NCBI GenBank assembly: GCA_013076295.1 | Contig: RQOL01000855.1 | Coordinates: forward strand, 992,001-1,056,000 | Direction: 5' to 3' | Length of the DNA stretch: 64,000 bases | Source of the DNA: Sanderia malayensis | Lineage: Eukaryota; Cnidaria; Scyphozoa; Semaeostomeae; Pelagiidae | Shown: positions 34,021 to 60,645 of the stretch, in pieces | Layout of the letters: each line of letters starts with the position of its first letter | Numbering within the stretch: the first letter of the stretch is position 1 | Made by a program: the position numbers and the translations under genes | The notes under the pieces: generated by a model | The model's database searches: none | The model's input: only the letters and a program-made list of their open reading frames with translations | Told to the model about the DNA's origin: nothing

Positions 34021-37000
34021 TTAAACAGAAATAGACCCATCTCTGAAATTTGTCTTGCCAATCAAAGCATTGATGAGTACCGGTTTGCCATCTTTTTGCA
34101 TCTTCTGAGCTTGCTTGAAAATCGCATCAATGTCCTCCGCAGTTCCTTGTTTAATCATCAACCCTGCTCCGCCATACCCTTCTGCTATCTTATCATAATC
34201 AGTGTGCTTCAAAGGAGAAAGAATATAAACACAGGTTAGGAACAGGCAGTGAACTGGAAGTGGAATCAATTACACTTTTGTTAGTTACAAAAAGTAGGAT
34301 GCACAGAAAGCTAACAGCACTATAACGCAAGGGACTTGATCGTCAATGCGCCGCAAGACTTTTGATAGGAAACACCCACGAATAAGAACCTATAGCATCC
34401 AGCCTATTGTTCATATACAATAGCGTATTATTTCTTCTGTTGTTTCGAGCAGAAATATCAGCCTGAAGATTTCTTAATCCAGTGCCTCATGTATGTGGGT
34501 GTACATTGTATACAAGACCTCCTTATATCGATATTCCGCTGCCCTTAAATATCCACAAGGCATACACGCATTTGCAAGCCAAGGCACCCATAATCTATAA
34601 ACATTGATCATTTATTTGATCTAAGCTGATAATATGCATCAACTGAGACTTACTGCAAGCTGACATCCAATAATGCTGCCAAACATGGGAACTTGCTCAC
34701 GTGCGATCTGAGACCAACATGCATCATTGCCAACCAATGCAATAACAGGAACCTGAAAACAACAAACATTCACCATTATCATTCTGGAAAAGAAAACAAT
34801 CAACCACAATAGCTTTCCAGCAAGACATGTAGCTTAATCGTAACATAAAGATGTGCGTGTTTGTATAAAAGTAGTACTCTGTGTCAGTTATTCGACAGTC
34901 ATTTGCCAGCCAAGTGGAGGATGGGCTACACATGGATGCTCTTTCGTCTCCCAGTAAACTAGAGCTGTACAAATTAGAAGGATGCACTCTACTCTGCATT
35001 CGTAAAGTATTAAAGAGCCCATTAATTGTATCCTCAAATAGGATCCTATGCTGAGATGGCATGAAATGAGTAATGCTACTAATGTATCTTCATAACTTGC
35101 TTTGCTCTGTTCCGTAAGACAGTTGAACTTGACTTCAATTTGATAACAAGAAAGCTCAAGTAAAGTGTCACACTTCACCATACGCCACCACGAGCCAAAC
35201 ACCGTGCCAAGCACAATAGATTGGAAAGAATAGCTCACCTTATGTCTCGTAAACGTGTCAAACTCTGCAATGCTATAAGCGCAAGATCCATCCCCATAGA
35301 TGATCCATACTTCCGCATCCGGTCTACACAATTTGGCACCAAGAGCAAAGCCTGCACCCACGCCAAGAGTTCCAAATGCACCAGGATCCAACCAACGAAG
35401 TGGTCCACGGGGTCTGAATAAGAACAAGAAGACATCGTTAGTTGCAAAGATGCAAAAACCAAAACAAACGGGACAGGAATACAGATTGAGTATAGTAAAA
35501 GCCCGCATGTAGGAACGCATGTAAATTTTCCTTCCAGCCTTTTGTTCCAAGACAATAGGCTATTGTTTCGTCTATTGTTTTGCGCAGCAAAATCACCCTG
35601 AAGGTTCTTAATCCATTGGTTCTTATATGCGGGTATATGCTTATTATTGTACTCAGTTGCGAATGGACCATAGCTGGCATTTTATGTCAATTACAGTAGA
35701 AAACAAATGTATGTTATAAGGCACAAATGCAGAAAGCTGCGCTGTTTCTTGTTACTTCCGCGGTTAATAGCTAGTCGAATACGTCACTCACTAGCTTACC
35801 TGAGAATGTACGCTGCGGAGCCGACAAAGTCTCCTCCGTCGGCAACAATGATGGAATCATCAGACATGACGTCATCAAGGCGATGCAAAACTTTCAAAGG
35901 ATTCAAAAGTTCACCAACTGCCTCGTCAGCCTTCAAACTTGAAAATAAAAACAACATCAGAACAGTGTGTTAAACATGCAATAGTATGAACTGAACAGCA
36001 AACCTAATACAACAAGTGGCTAATAATCAGTAATCAGAAGGTGCTAATTTGTAGGATTCCACGTTTTGTTAATTAAATGAATTATACAAATACTATACAA
36101 ATACTACGGATGCCTCCACAACTTCTGATAACAAGACCTTATGACACCTTATATAAGCGTGACTGGTTAGCCTTATGGATAAGGCGTCGGCCCGCCAGGC
36201 CGAAGGTAGCGGTTCGAATCCCCGCACCAGCCACATTTGCACTTTCGGGAAAACAAAATCTTTGGATTTCAGTGGCTCCGCCATGATGCTCGAGAGTTAG
36301 ACTTCATCTAATATGTACTCGCTGGAGCTCATGGTAGTGCAAAACCCAAGAGTCTAGGGTGATGCTAAGGGTGGGAATCCAGCGCTGATTTTTTTCGCTT
36401 ATATTTAACCATCGCATTTCTTGCAGCTGCAAGTTTTCTGATGATTCAGATAAGGTTATGCAAAACATATCCTTTTCAAAATTTTTTGCGATGTTAGTGC
36501 GATAATACAGAGTTGAACCCACGATAATTAGACTACAATTAGACTCTGATATGTTGGAGCATTTCTTCATCCTCCTTGATTTTGTCGTTTCCCACCTCCT
36601 TCAGTGCTCGAAACAACAACAACAGCACATGAACAATTGTACAGATTGAGCTGTGCAAGTAAAGCAACACGGCAATGCTAATATGTAACACGTTATTTGC
36701 AATAGCATAACACAATAGTCTCATCGTAACACACCTGTTCTGCTTTTCCTTCTCGTTGTCTTTGTCCTTGAGTGATTGTATCCAATCTTGGTTCACCTTG
36801 TAATTGCCAAGAGCCTTGCTGATAGACACAATAAGACTGGCGGCATCGGCTGAAAAATTAAATAACAAACGGCTGTGAATCACAAGTTATTCACAGATAA
36901 CTCGGACCGTACATGGCTAAGATTTTATATGATGAGCACCCAGGCCAAGGAAAATCAATAGAGTTATATCAGAAAGTTTGAGCTTTCATTATTTTGAGTT

Positions 37001-40000
37001 GACAACGTTTTGAGTTATTGGGGTCTTGCTCCATTAGTAATTTGAGCTATCTGTGTTTTGAGGTAAACGATTTTTGAGCTAACAGAGCTTTGAATTAACA
37101 ACGTTTCAGAACTATTGAGTCATTGACGGTAATTTGCAAGCCATACATGCATAAAATCTAAATTAGGAGAGACTGGAAAGTGCTCGATATATCGAGGAAT
37201 TTTGGTTCAACTGTACTTGATCTATCGAAGTCAAAATTAATTTCGAAGGCACATAATAATAAGAAAATAGATTGTAGTTCATAACAGAATCAATAATTAT
37301 AATCCATTACCTTTGATTGGCAAAGTAGGCTTCCAGAACATAGCAGAATTCTGTAAAAGACAAATTTGACTTAAATTCACATACCATCAAGCAACATATT
37401 AAGGTCAATCAAAATAGCTGACAAAAGACGGTAATAAATGCTGGTGAATGGCAGTGCACCTTATAGAGCTGATCCTTGTCTCTGTTCACAGCGATGATCT
37501 TTGATTTCCTGTTCAAAACTCTTCCATAGGACAGACGAAAGTCGCAAACAGTTCCTGTAAATAACAGTCAACCAGCTCGCTTACATCATGCAGTAAAGGA
37601 CTATTACCTTTAATCAAACGACTCTATTATGTCACAGCCTTCGGTCATAGGCAGCGCATACCGTAAACACTCTATTCAGCCCCCTTTTGAAATAAAATGT
37701 TGAATTCAGCCCCCTCTCTATTAAGCCCCTCCTTCCTTTTAAAATTAAGAGCAATGATGAAGTTTTAATTCACTAAACCATAAAAGGTCATAAAATTCTT
37801 TTTACTGTTGTTTTACACGGATATTTTTCTGAAATTTATTTGAGAACTCCATTAAACCACCTCTATATTAAGCCCCCCTCCTTAGAACCTTAGAACATGA
37901 AAAATTAAAAAGCCCCCCTCCCCGCCGAGAGGCATTACGGTATGTTGCAGAGAAGAAAGAGGCATATAAAAAACTAAAATTACCAGCCAATATGACAAGG
38001 TCAGCATCCTTTAACGCCTCTCGGCGTTTCTGTCTTATATGCAGAGGACTATTCTTGCCAAGCAATCCTCTGGACATGCCACCGAGAAAACAGGGAATAC
38101 CGAGCACCTGAAAATACAAACATTTCAGAATAAAATGGTTGGTAAATGTGGGGCTCTAAAGCAAGGAGAAAAACTCGCAAAAGGCAAGCAACAATATTCT
38201 GAGCAGCACGGTCCACTGTTAGCACCAGTAATACGATTTATCACTGACATAATTCATTACCTCTAAAGATGTTCGCAAGTCGTCGGCTTGCACGGGTGGC
38301 AGTGTGGCTTGACTTCCAAGAAGAACCAAGGGCTTCTTTGACTTCTTAATAAGAGACACGGCTGCTGACACTACAATGGGACATTCACATCATAAAAAAC
38401 TGCTTTATCGTACACTTATTCTTACTGATCACCATTTGAAATTATCAGCACTGGTAAAATAATGGAATAACAGACATGAGAAGCAAGCGCCACGGCTCTG
38501 TTCGAAATGAGGCAATGTGAGCGCATTACGTAAGCATACCTTGGCTATCGGTTGGCAATGGAATGTCGACAGGTAGTGGTGTGACGTCATATTTATCCCA
38601 AGCTCCAGCAAACAGATTGTTCAAGTGTCTTGATATGTACCTGCAAAGCAACGAGACCATTCTCCTAATGCCTGCACTTCATATACATTAACATTATCAA
38701 CTCATACACAACACACTGAATTATCCTTAAATTTAAACCTGAACCAAATTTACATTTAGAGACGCATGTGTATTTCTTACCAATTGACTAGCTTCGGTAG
38801 AATTCCAGCTGGATTTTCCTGACGAACAAAACAAAGAAACATTCAAAGCTAATGGCACAACATCAATTCCATACGACAGCACACGACATGATACGACATG
38901 CAGAATATATCGTGAGCTTCGGACGTACCTTAATTCCTGCTTCTCTTTTGACAAGACGGTACGGGTATAAAACATCGATCGGAAACTCAACAAAAACAGG
39001 TCCTAAAGAAAAGAGCGATAAAAAATCTTAGGAATCAGTAATTTATCTTCACAGTGATACAGAATGCAGTATCGTACAGATCAGTATACAGTAAACAATA
39101 TTGTATACATCCCACATGACAGCGCCAAGAGTACCAGGCGGCATAGAGTGATGCTTATTCGCATAATTACGTAGGATTAGAATACCTGGTGTTCCAGATT
39201 GGGCAGCCTGAATTGCCTTTTTTAACGTCGGGATAATGTCAGCGACTCTATGAAAATAGACAGCATATTGGGCTAGATTACAATGTGAAGCCCGAAACGG
39301 TGTAGTTTTACATCTGGAATTAGCATCTTTGCAGGCATTCTGCAATCTAGACACAGTGCGCAATCTGGATGAAATCCTTCTGAATGCAATTTAACAAGGA
39401 TGCAACTGTTCGAAATATAATGCAATCTAGATTCAGTCCTTATGGATAACATGCAGCATAAATACAGCCCTTCTCAATACAATAAGATTAACCAAATATA
39501 GAGCTGCATACAGGCATGGCAATGGCTGTAACAATCTGATTTTTTACCCAACCTAAATGATCTCACTGGCTTTATATACTTTCGAGCATGGAGATTCAGA
39601 ATACAACCATTGCCCTGCCTAATACATTGCATACCTGTTAATTGTTGCAGTGAACTTGCAAAGAGGCTTAAATAGACACATCTGATCAATATCTTGCAAT
39701 GCTCCTCTACCCTGCAGACAATCGATCACACGTCAAGTTAAACAGACCTGATGAAAATCAACTTAAACATGAGTCTTGTTTGTTAAATTGTGTCTCACAT
39801 CGGGGATTAGCTTGAGAGCATTCACCACTTCAATTCAATAACAGACAGTTCTAGCCCAAAGAGGTTTAGCTATGCAAAAACACACTGCAATCCTATCCAC
39901 ATACCTTGAGCAGTGTGGACGCAGCACCTCCCATTAGTAATAGTGGTGATTCTGCCATCTGAGCATTCTTCACAGCAGTAACTGTATTCGTCAAGCCTTT

Positions 40001-41861
40001 AGAACAGATGAAATGCAAAGTACAATCACAAGTTGATACGGATTAGAAGACAGGCCACAAAAAGCTTTTGTGGAGTTCAGAGTGACAGCAAAGCAAGGCA
40101 TGAAGATAGTAGCACTACTCCTTTGATGCCTTATCAACATAGGACCCTATTTGAGGATCACGACCTATGCAAATATTCATCGAAAGATCATGAGATTAGA
40201 ACATAGCAGCACATCTATAATAATGCATATATACCGGGACCAGCAGTGACAGCCGCAACACCAATTGTGCCAGAGAGTCTGGCAACGGCATCAGCAGCAA
40301 ACACAGCATTGACCTGAAAAAAATGGATGAATACTTCGTAAAATGATATTGCAAGAAAGTAAACAATTGCAATGCAAAATGAAATGATCAGATAATCACA
40401 TCACATATCTTATATTATATTATACCTCATGTCTTGTGTCTATCACATCTATGCCAAGCTGTTCACAAGAGACAAGGATTGGGGAAATATGTCCACCACA
40501 CAGTGTAAATATATTTTTAACTCCATGTGACTGGAAGAGAAAGATACATGTGTTTATGTGAGTGGCAAAATTGCACGATAACACGATACAGAGAAGCCTC
40601 TATGTGGTAGAGACCTTTGAAACCAAGTCTAGGTGTCAACTTTATAAGGGTGACTGCTAATAGAGATGTCACTGTAGATCAGTATTGCAAACAGAATTCC
40701 CTTTTTTCCATGCATCAATGGAATCAAAAGTCACTTGAAAGCCTCAATACCTTTACTTAATAACGTACATGAAACATACCTTCAAAACAGCTGCTACCAA
40801 TTCACCTCCATGTCTTTCTGAATTCTCCTCTATCTGAAACGAAGCAAAGCAAATCAAATACAAGTGATAAGATCAACCCATGTCAACCGAGGTGCAATTT
40901 TCCAATGGAGTAACTGACAAAGCTTTGCATCAACTTCAAATTAGCAAAGAAATACATTTGTTGAGGAATTCTGCTGTTTTAAAAAAATATCAAAAGATAT
41001 TTGGAAATATATTTCTACCTGAATGCTTGAAAGTTGCCGTTGGAAATGAATTCTCTGGTGATTTTGAAAACTAATAGTTTCAAACTTAATTGTCCCTTTG
41101 CAAAGCTTTGTCAGTGACTTCCATACATGATTTGTTGCGGTGTTGGGTCTCATGAAGTATAAGGCCATTCTAAATATATCCAGCTACTATTAATTACCAA
41201 TGAAAACAAATGCTGTTCTAGAAGAACAAAATTTGGGGAGAGTTTCAAATAGATTTTGTCTAACAACAGCCGGCCAAACATTTCTGGGTTGCGTGATGTG
41301 GGTGGGGTGTGTACAAGAGAAACCCAAAAGTTATTCACAACTTGGCAAATCTAAAATTTCTTCAGTTTTGTTTACTTTCTCACACTGCATTTACTATTAC
41401 ATACATAGAAAATAATGGCGAAATATTTAAAAGGATTATAGACCTGGTGGAAAGGAATAAAATAAAGCCAGCTCGAGCCAGCCCCGCCCCGACCAACAAA
41501 CATGCCATGCCAGCCCCGCCCCCTTTCATTCACTCCTTGTATTCCTGATCTCTCGACTCGAATGGAATACTTCTAATATACCTTCACACAGTCCTTTCTA
41601 TTAATTTATGAAATTCAACATGCAAATGGATTGGGTGTGCAATAATTGCTGCGCAATATAATATGATCCAGTGTGTGCTGCTATTCAAGTCGCCGCAAAA
41701 AAGTCACGTGCAAATTTAGGCCAAGGTAGGAACTTCTATGTAATGAAGCTTACCTTCTTGTCAAACTTGGGAAAAAGAAAATAATACAGCCTCCAAACCA
41801 CTGCCAAAGCTGTTGCAATTGCTGCCGTTGCAGTTATAGTACAGAAATCCGCACCAGACAT
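34021..41861 (-). CDS. HACL2: 2-hydroxyacyl-CoA lyase 2 / acetolactate synthase-like (HACL2, ILVBL)
   Basis: 19 exons: 41861-41754, 40833-40780, 40530-40426, 40313-40235, 39996-39905, 39711-39635, 39247-39186, 39002-38929, 38818-38781, 38640-38540, 38370-38261, 38107-37984, 37554-37460, 37350-37311, 36849-36735, 35937-35800, 35413-35239, 34752-34654, 34206-34021. All phases close; 623 aa, against about 632 in human ILVBL. An N-terminal membrane anchor (residues about 5-30) fits the ER location known for the family. The ThDP-activating Glu is in DTRHE (residue 89). [18 protein letters not shown] belongs to the PYR domain. The PP-domain ThDP motif is GDG 511-513 with Asn 538 (VGNDA). It ends NFRDGSISV. 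The family cleaves 2-hydroxyacyl-CoAs in fatty-acid alpha-oxidation. No defects seen; two MITE-like elements and a degenerate tRNA lie in its introns. Confidence 0.95.
34371..34503. mobile_element. Palindromic MITE, family A, copy 1
   Basis: Starts AACACCCACGAATAAGAACC and ends near CATGTATGTGGGTGT. The inside holds CAGCCTATTGTTCATATACA and TTTCTTCTGTTGTTT. It is a diverged copy of the best-preserved element at 46,400, in the HACL2 intron before the last exon. Confidence 0.65.
35494..35638. mobile_element. Palindromic MITE, family A, copy 2
   Basis: From TAGTAAAAGCCCGCATGTAG to GGTTCTTATATGCGGGTA, with ACAATAGGCTATTGTTTCGT inside. Lies in the HACL2 intron between exons 35937-35800 and 35413-35239. 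Confidence 0.7.
36161..36233 (+). tRNA. Degenerate tRNA-like sequence (tRNA pseudogene or SINE head)
   Basis: 73 bases with a 7-bp acceptor stem (GACTGGT / ACCAGCC, one A-C mismatch), a D arm GCCTTATGGATAAGGC and an anticodon stem TCGGC/GCCGA. The loop CCGCCAG would give anticodon GCC. The B box GGTTCGAATCC is perfect. Against function: position 33 is C instead of U, and the T stem is out of register (GCGG against CCCCGC). The D arm resembles arginine tRNAs, while the anticodon would read glycine. It is antisense in a HACL2 intron. Confidence 0.45.
37670..37890. repeat. TTAAGCCCCC-type short dispersed repeat
   Basis: Several copies of ATTCAGCCCCC/TTAAGCCCCTCC/TTAAGCCCCCCTCC in a HACL2 intron, related in pattern to the runs at 180-440, 20,396-20,500 and 45,230-45,400. 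Confidence 0.5.
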
Positions 41862-42603
41862 CACAGAAAGTTCAATAAAGATGCAAAGGTTTGGTCTCAA
41901 GATTTCGCACCCTTGTGAAGAAACTTATTGCGAACTTTGCTCCTGAACGAAACAAAACATGTGATGGCCTCGTTTTAATGCAACAGTCAACACGACAGCG
42001 AGACATTTCTGGGAAAAGTGGACAGGAAGCTCAAAACATTATTTCACAAGCGTTGCACAAGAAAATGTTTTTCTGCTTTCATGACCGATCTGACAGAAAA
42101 AGATTCGAATAAAAAACACAAGAACAATTACCTCAAAGCCTCATTTTAAATCAGCTAATCTCATGTTAAAATACAACTCTATTTCTTCGTATAACAACTA
42201 ATGACAACTAAAATCTTCGTGGCGAATGAAATCAAATTTAAAAAGAGCTACTACAATCCTTTTAGTGTCAAAGTAGAAATACGTGGAAATGATTCAAGTA
42301 TTTTTATAATAATGACAAGTCTAAAGCTTTGCTTGATTTCAATAAATTGGGATGGGGATGGCCCAAGACATTAATGCCCAACTGGACCAGCCTTTAATTG
42401 CAGTGTCATTGGGCTACTGTCGGGTTAAGTATGGTAGTTATTACACTCGTCATAACAACAACTTAGATCTTAGGGTAGCTGCTCAACAGCTATGGAGAAC
42501 GGTATATCTTTGGTTGTCTATGTTGAGAAGAGCAAGATTTGGTGAAATTGTGAGAAATAGCTTGAGGGTCATTCAATCAATATCTTAAAGTCTTCATTAC
42601 GAT

Positions 42604-42770
42604 AAAAACCCACATATACGAGCCAGCGGATTTTCTATGCAGCCTACTGAGAAAGTAGACTATTGTTACAAAACAATAGGTTATTGTTTCTTCTACTGCT
42701 TTGAGCACAAATATCATCCTGCAGTTCCACTGGTTCTTATATGCGGGTTTTTACTGTATATCGTAACACC
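42604..42770. mobile_element. Palindromic MITE, family A, copy 3
   Basis: From AAAACCCACATATACGAG to GGTTCTTATATGCGGGTTTT, followed by TACTGTA. Lies between HACL2 and EFA6. The same ACAATAGGTTATTGTTTCTT core is present. Confidence 0.7.
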
Positions 42771-42863
42771 TTCCATTAGACAACTGATAATCCAACTACA
42801 AACTTGCAAAGAATTTAAATAAATTTTGACAATTTGAATTTAGTATCTTATCAGCCCGAGATC

Positions 42864-42890
42864 AAGCATGCAAATTAACTTTGCATGCTT
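42864..42890. repeat. Perfect 11-bp inverted repeat (hairpin)
   Basis: AAGCATGCAAA - five bases - TTTGCATGCTT, between EFA6 and HACL2, about 700 bp downstream of the EFA6 stop. Possibly a relic of a palindromic element. Confidence 0.6.
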
Positions 42891-43579
42891 GTCGCATTGG
42901 GCATTTTTAAATACACAACATATAAATTAACTAGGCAATTCATGTCTAAGATAACAACTCTCCTAAAATAAGAATTAATAAATCAATTTAAATTGCGAAC
43001 TTAATTCCAATATTGTTTCAATTGGTGCGGAGGAATTCTGAAAATGAAATAAGCATAACGAAAAGCCTAAATAACAACACAATACTGAAATACGGTATTG
43101 TTTACAGGTCCTGTTGCACAATGATATCTTACATGAAAATTGATTGCGGTGGCGTAAGCCCCAAAAAGTGGGTGGGTAGCAATGGGCATTTTAAGGTGCC
43201 ACACCCTCATCCCCCACCTTATGTATTCTCAACGACATTGAACGATTCCATCCTGGTGTGATGGAATCCTACCCAAGGGAGACTGGGCAAATCTTACCCA
43301 GCCCCCCGCGGTGCCGTCACTGCTTGCAATGGCGTCGCAAGATGAGCGATGTGACGCAGTAAAATGTTGACTGAAATTGATCTCGGAACGCCGTTGCAAG
43401 CACATTTCACGTAAAAGAACATTGTGCAACAAGGCTTCAACGCAAAAGCTAATTGGAACTGGAAAACATTGACAATGCTGTGATAAATTGACTTTATGCG
43501 CAGCACAATATGAACGCAATTTGATGGTAAAAATTCCATCTATTGGCAGGCACTATATGAAACATCGAGTATTTGATTT

Positions 43580-57995
<14,416 letters not shown>

Positions 57996-58772
57996 AATAA
58001 TGCAGATTAACGAATTAATTCTCAGGACAAAACTTCTTAGCTTCAGCCATATGTTTATAATAGGCTGTTTAACTTTTATTACAGCAGTCCAGCCTACTTT
58101 GTGTCTTCACATACAATACAAACCATGATGAACCAATATGTCTTGTGTGTTATGTTACTTCACTTTTCCTTGAAGAGCCTGGGCCGAAGTATATTATGCA
58201 ATGTTTTTGACGTGGTGTGGTGGTCAGTCGCACTATCATCATATCACCCACCACGCCATTCTTCTGGTACTTCTGTTCTGTTGTAATAATATTATGCTTC
58301 ATTTCACAGTCCACAATCTACATACTGCTGGTTGCTCCTCAATAAATTATTCTTCGGCGTTTCCGGAAATACACAGTTGCACATTTATCCCACAGAAAAA
58401 ATGCACACAGTTTTACTTAAGAGGTTGCGTAGTCTCAAGCTTTAGCTAAGCTGCGCAGCAACATAAGAAGCAAGGAGAGGAGATGTGTATAAGATGGAAC
58501 GAGAATTACAGTTGGAATGACAGGGGCATGGAACACAGGAATGAACATCACTTCCCGTTTACTTTTCCAGGAAAGAATTTCTACACAAAAAGGAGTCGTT
58601 GAAATGAAAAACAGCAAACTAGTTTTTCTTGTGACAATGTATACTTTCATTATAACTATGTTCATTATACAACAAATAGCCACATATCCCGCAATGTGCA
58701 TTACAGCAATCATTATCACAAATGATCAAAATATCATATATACGTAAGTGGAGTGTGCGTGTGAAAGAAAAT
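57996..58772. other. Intergenic region between Kv gene and EFA6
   Basis: Contains the Kv 3' UTR and the presumptive EFA6 promoter. Small open frames at 58,101-58,449 and 58,435-58,747 have no recognisable product. Nothing further seen. Confidence 0.5.
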
Positions 58773-60375
58773 TCAAGCAATTATTGTGTCTAAGTGCTCA
58801 GTTTTCTGTTGCATCGTAATTGGTTTAGCAATAGTGGAGCGCCTGGCACTATACGAAGAGATCCTGCGGGCTCTGTCCAATGCGATGACGAAATACGGAT
58901 CAAATTCATCTGCTACATCAACTGCGTTGGTCTTATTCATATCCATCTTCTCCTTGTTCCTATGCTCTCTGTAGTACTTGGAGAAATTTCCAACAATCGT
59001 CGGTATGGGCAACGCTATGAACAATATGCCAGATATGCAGCACATGCAACCAATCATTTTGCCGTACGTTGTGTCCGGGTATATATCGCCATAGCCAATG
59101 GTGGTCATGGTGATGATGGCCCACCAGAAGCCCTCGATGATGCTCTTAAACTTCGTACCGGGGACATTCTGCTCTGCGTAGTAGATGAGTGTGGAGAACA
59201 GCGTCATGCCCATGAGTAGAAGCAGAACTAGCAAGCCAAGCTCTTCAGAGCTCTCTTTCACCGTGTAGGCCAACACCTGTAGGCCCGTGGAGTGGCGTGC
59301 GAGCTTAAAGATCCTTACAATGCGAATGATACGCAGGATTTGCACGAAGCGTCGAATGTTTTCGAAATTCGACGACACGCCATCGCTGGTCGAAAAATCA
59401 ATGATTAGGCCAATGTAGAAAGGAAATATGGCGAGCAGGTCTACGGCGTTCTGTGCGCCCTTCAAAAACTGTCTCTTGCTGGGACATGAGACAATTCGTA
59501 TGATGTATTCGAGCGTGAACCAGGCGATGCATATCTTCTCTATCACCAGCAAGTTTGGGTTGTCTGTTTTCGTCTTTCCGTCTGCTGATAAGACCTGCAG
59601 GTCTGGATGGGTGTTAACACAGAGGATCACAGTTGACAGTACCACCATCAAGTTGGAGAAGATGGAGATTATCTACGAGAAAGTCGGAGAAAAGAGTCAA
59701 CCAAACCACCATTATCAATCAAAATATAACTGCTAAAATGAATGTTAGGTCAAATGTAAAATACTACTTAGGCAGCTAAGAACTGACCAGGAAATTTGTT
59801 AAGTCAGCTAATTAACTGATTAACTTAGTTACTAAATTAATGAACTAACTTATGAAATCAACTAATTAGCTAATAAACTAACGAACTATAACTGACTAAC
59901 TAATGAACTACGATTTGGGACAAAAATCTTGGGACAATTTTGCACGTATCCTCCACCTCCCTCGAAGCAATGTTGCCTCCAGAGAAAGGCACATAGCATG
60001 TCGGAAACATTCCATTTGCATGAAGGTTACAGGGGTCTGTTTCCCATTGTAACTAACTTATTAAATCAACTATTTAACTTACTAATTAGCCAAGTTAACT
60101 AACTAGCTAATCAACATACTTTTTAAATATTAGTCAATTAACTAACTAACTGCTACAAATATTAATGCTAATACAGCTGTTGTTGATATTACTGTTGCTA
60201 CTGCCACAGAGGTGACTCACTCACCACAGAAGTAACTCACTCACCTCAAAAGTAACTCACTCACCTTGGCTGCTATGGACGTTTCAGGATTCTCGAACAA
60301 GTTCCACAACTCCACCTTGACAATTTGCCATGTTTTCAATTCTTCCGCCTGTTTTTTGCCCTTCTTCAGTGTGCT
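58773..60375 (-). CDS. Kv2/Shab-like voltage-gated potassium channel, last two exons (5' incomplete)
   Basis: Exons 60375-60265 (37 codons, pre-S1) and 59672-58773 join in phase 0: ...NPETSIAAK / IISIFSNLMVVLSTV. Visible parts: S1; S2 (EKICIAWFTLEYIIRIV); S3 (AVDLLAIFPFYIGLI); S4 with Arg/Lys every third residue (RRFVQILRIIRIVRIFKLAR); S4-S5 (HSTGLQVLAYTVKES); a pore with filter TTIGYGDIYP; S6 with the PIPTIV gating motif; and a short C-terminus. S4 to S6 are closest in memory to Shab/Kv2. The T1 domain and start codon are missing: 5 bp upstream of the 60,375 exon border the sequence becomes duplicated EFA6 intron. This copy therefore may be an orphan 3' fragment, with the complete gene further right. 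Confidence 0.92.
59780..60180. repeat. TAACTAA-type low-complexity stretch in Kv intron
   Basis: Loosely repeated AACTAACTAA / TTAACTAATTA words, interrupted by an ordinary stretch at about 59,915-60,045. Not a clean tandem array. Confidence 0.5.
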
Positions 60376-60645
60376 CTGCAGAAGGAAAAGATCAAAGGAG
60401 AGAAAATGCAAAAGAAGAAAAAGAGAAACACGGCTAGAAGAAAATGAAATGAAAGTCGAAGATACCGAGGAAGAGATAAACAAGAAAATTAGTAGACATG
60501 ACACCAAGAAGAACCTCGTAAGAAGAAGTAGAAAGAGTAAGAACCGATGTGGGTCGAGGAAGGTCGGAAACCAAACAAAAATTAATAATATTCGTGTGAT
60601 TTTAATAGTAAAGTTAAGAGAATATGAACAAATAATTTCACTAAC

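Larger units (their letters stand above)
41862..43579. other. Intergenic region between EFA6 (3' end) and HACL2 (5' end)
   Basis: Same-strand neighbours: this contains the EFA6 3' UTR and the HACL2 promoter region. It holds MITE copy 3 and a perfect 11-bp hairpin (42,864-42,890). Small open frames at 41,891-42,112 and 42,352-42,588 on the plus strand are unsupported. Confidence 0.6.

Noticed and set aside
40880..41168. A 64-codon frame and a GACAAAGCTTTG inverted word in the first HACL2 intron
   Set aside because: Too short and diverged to call an element. No terminal repeats, target duplication or protein match.
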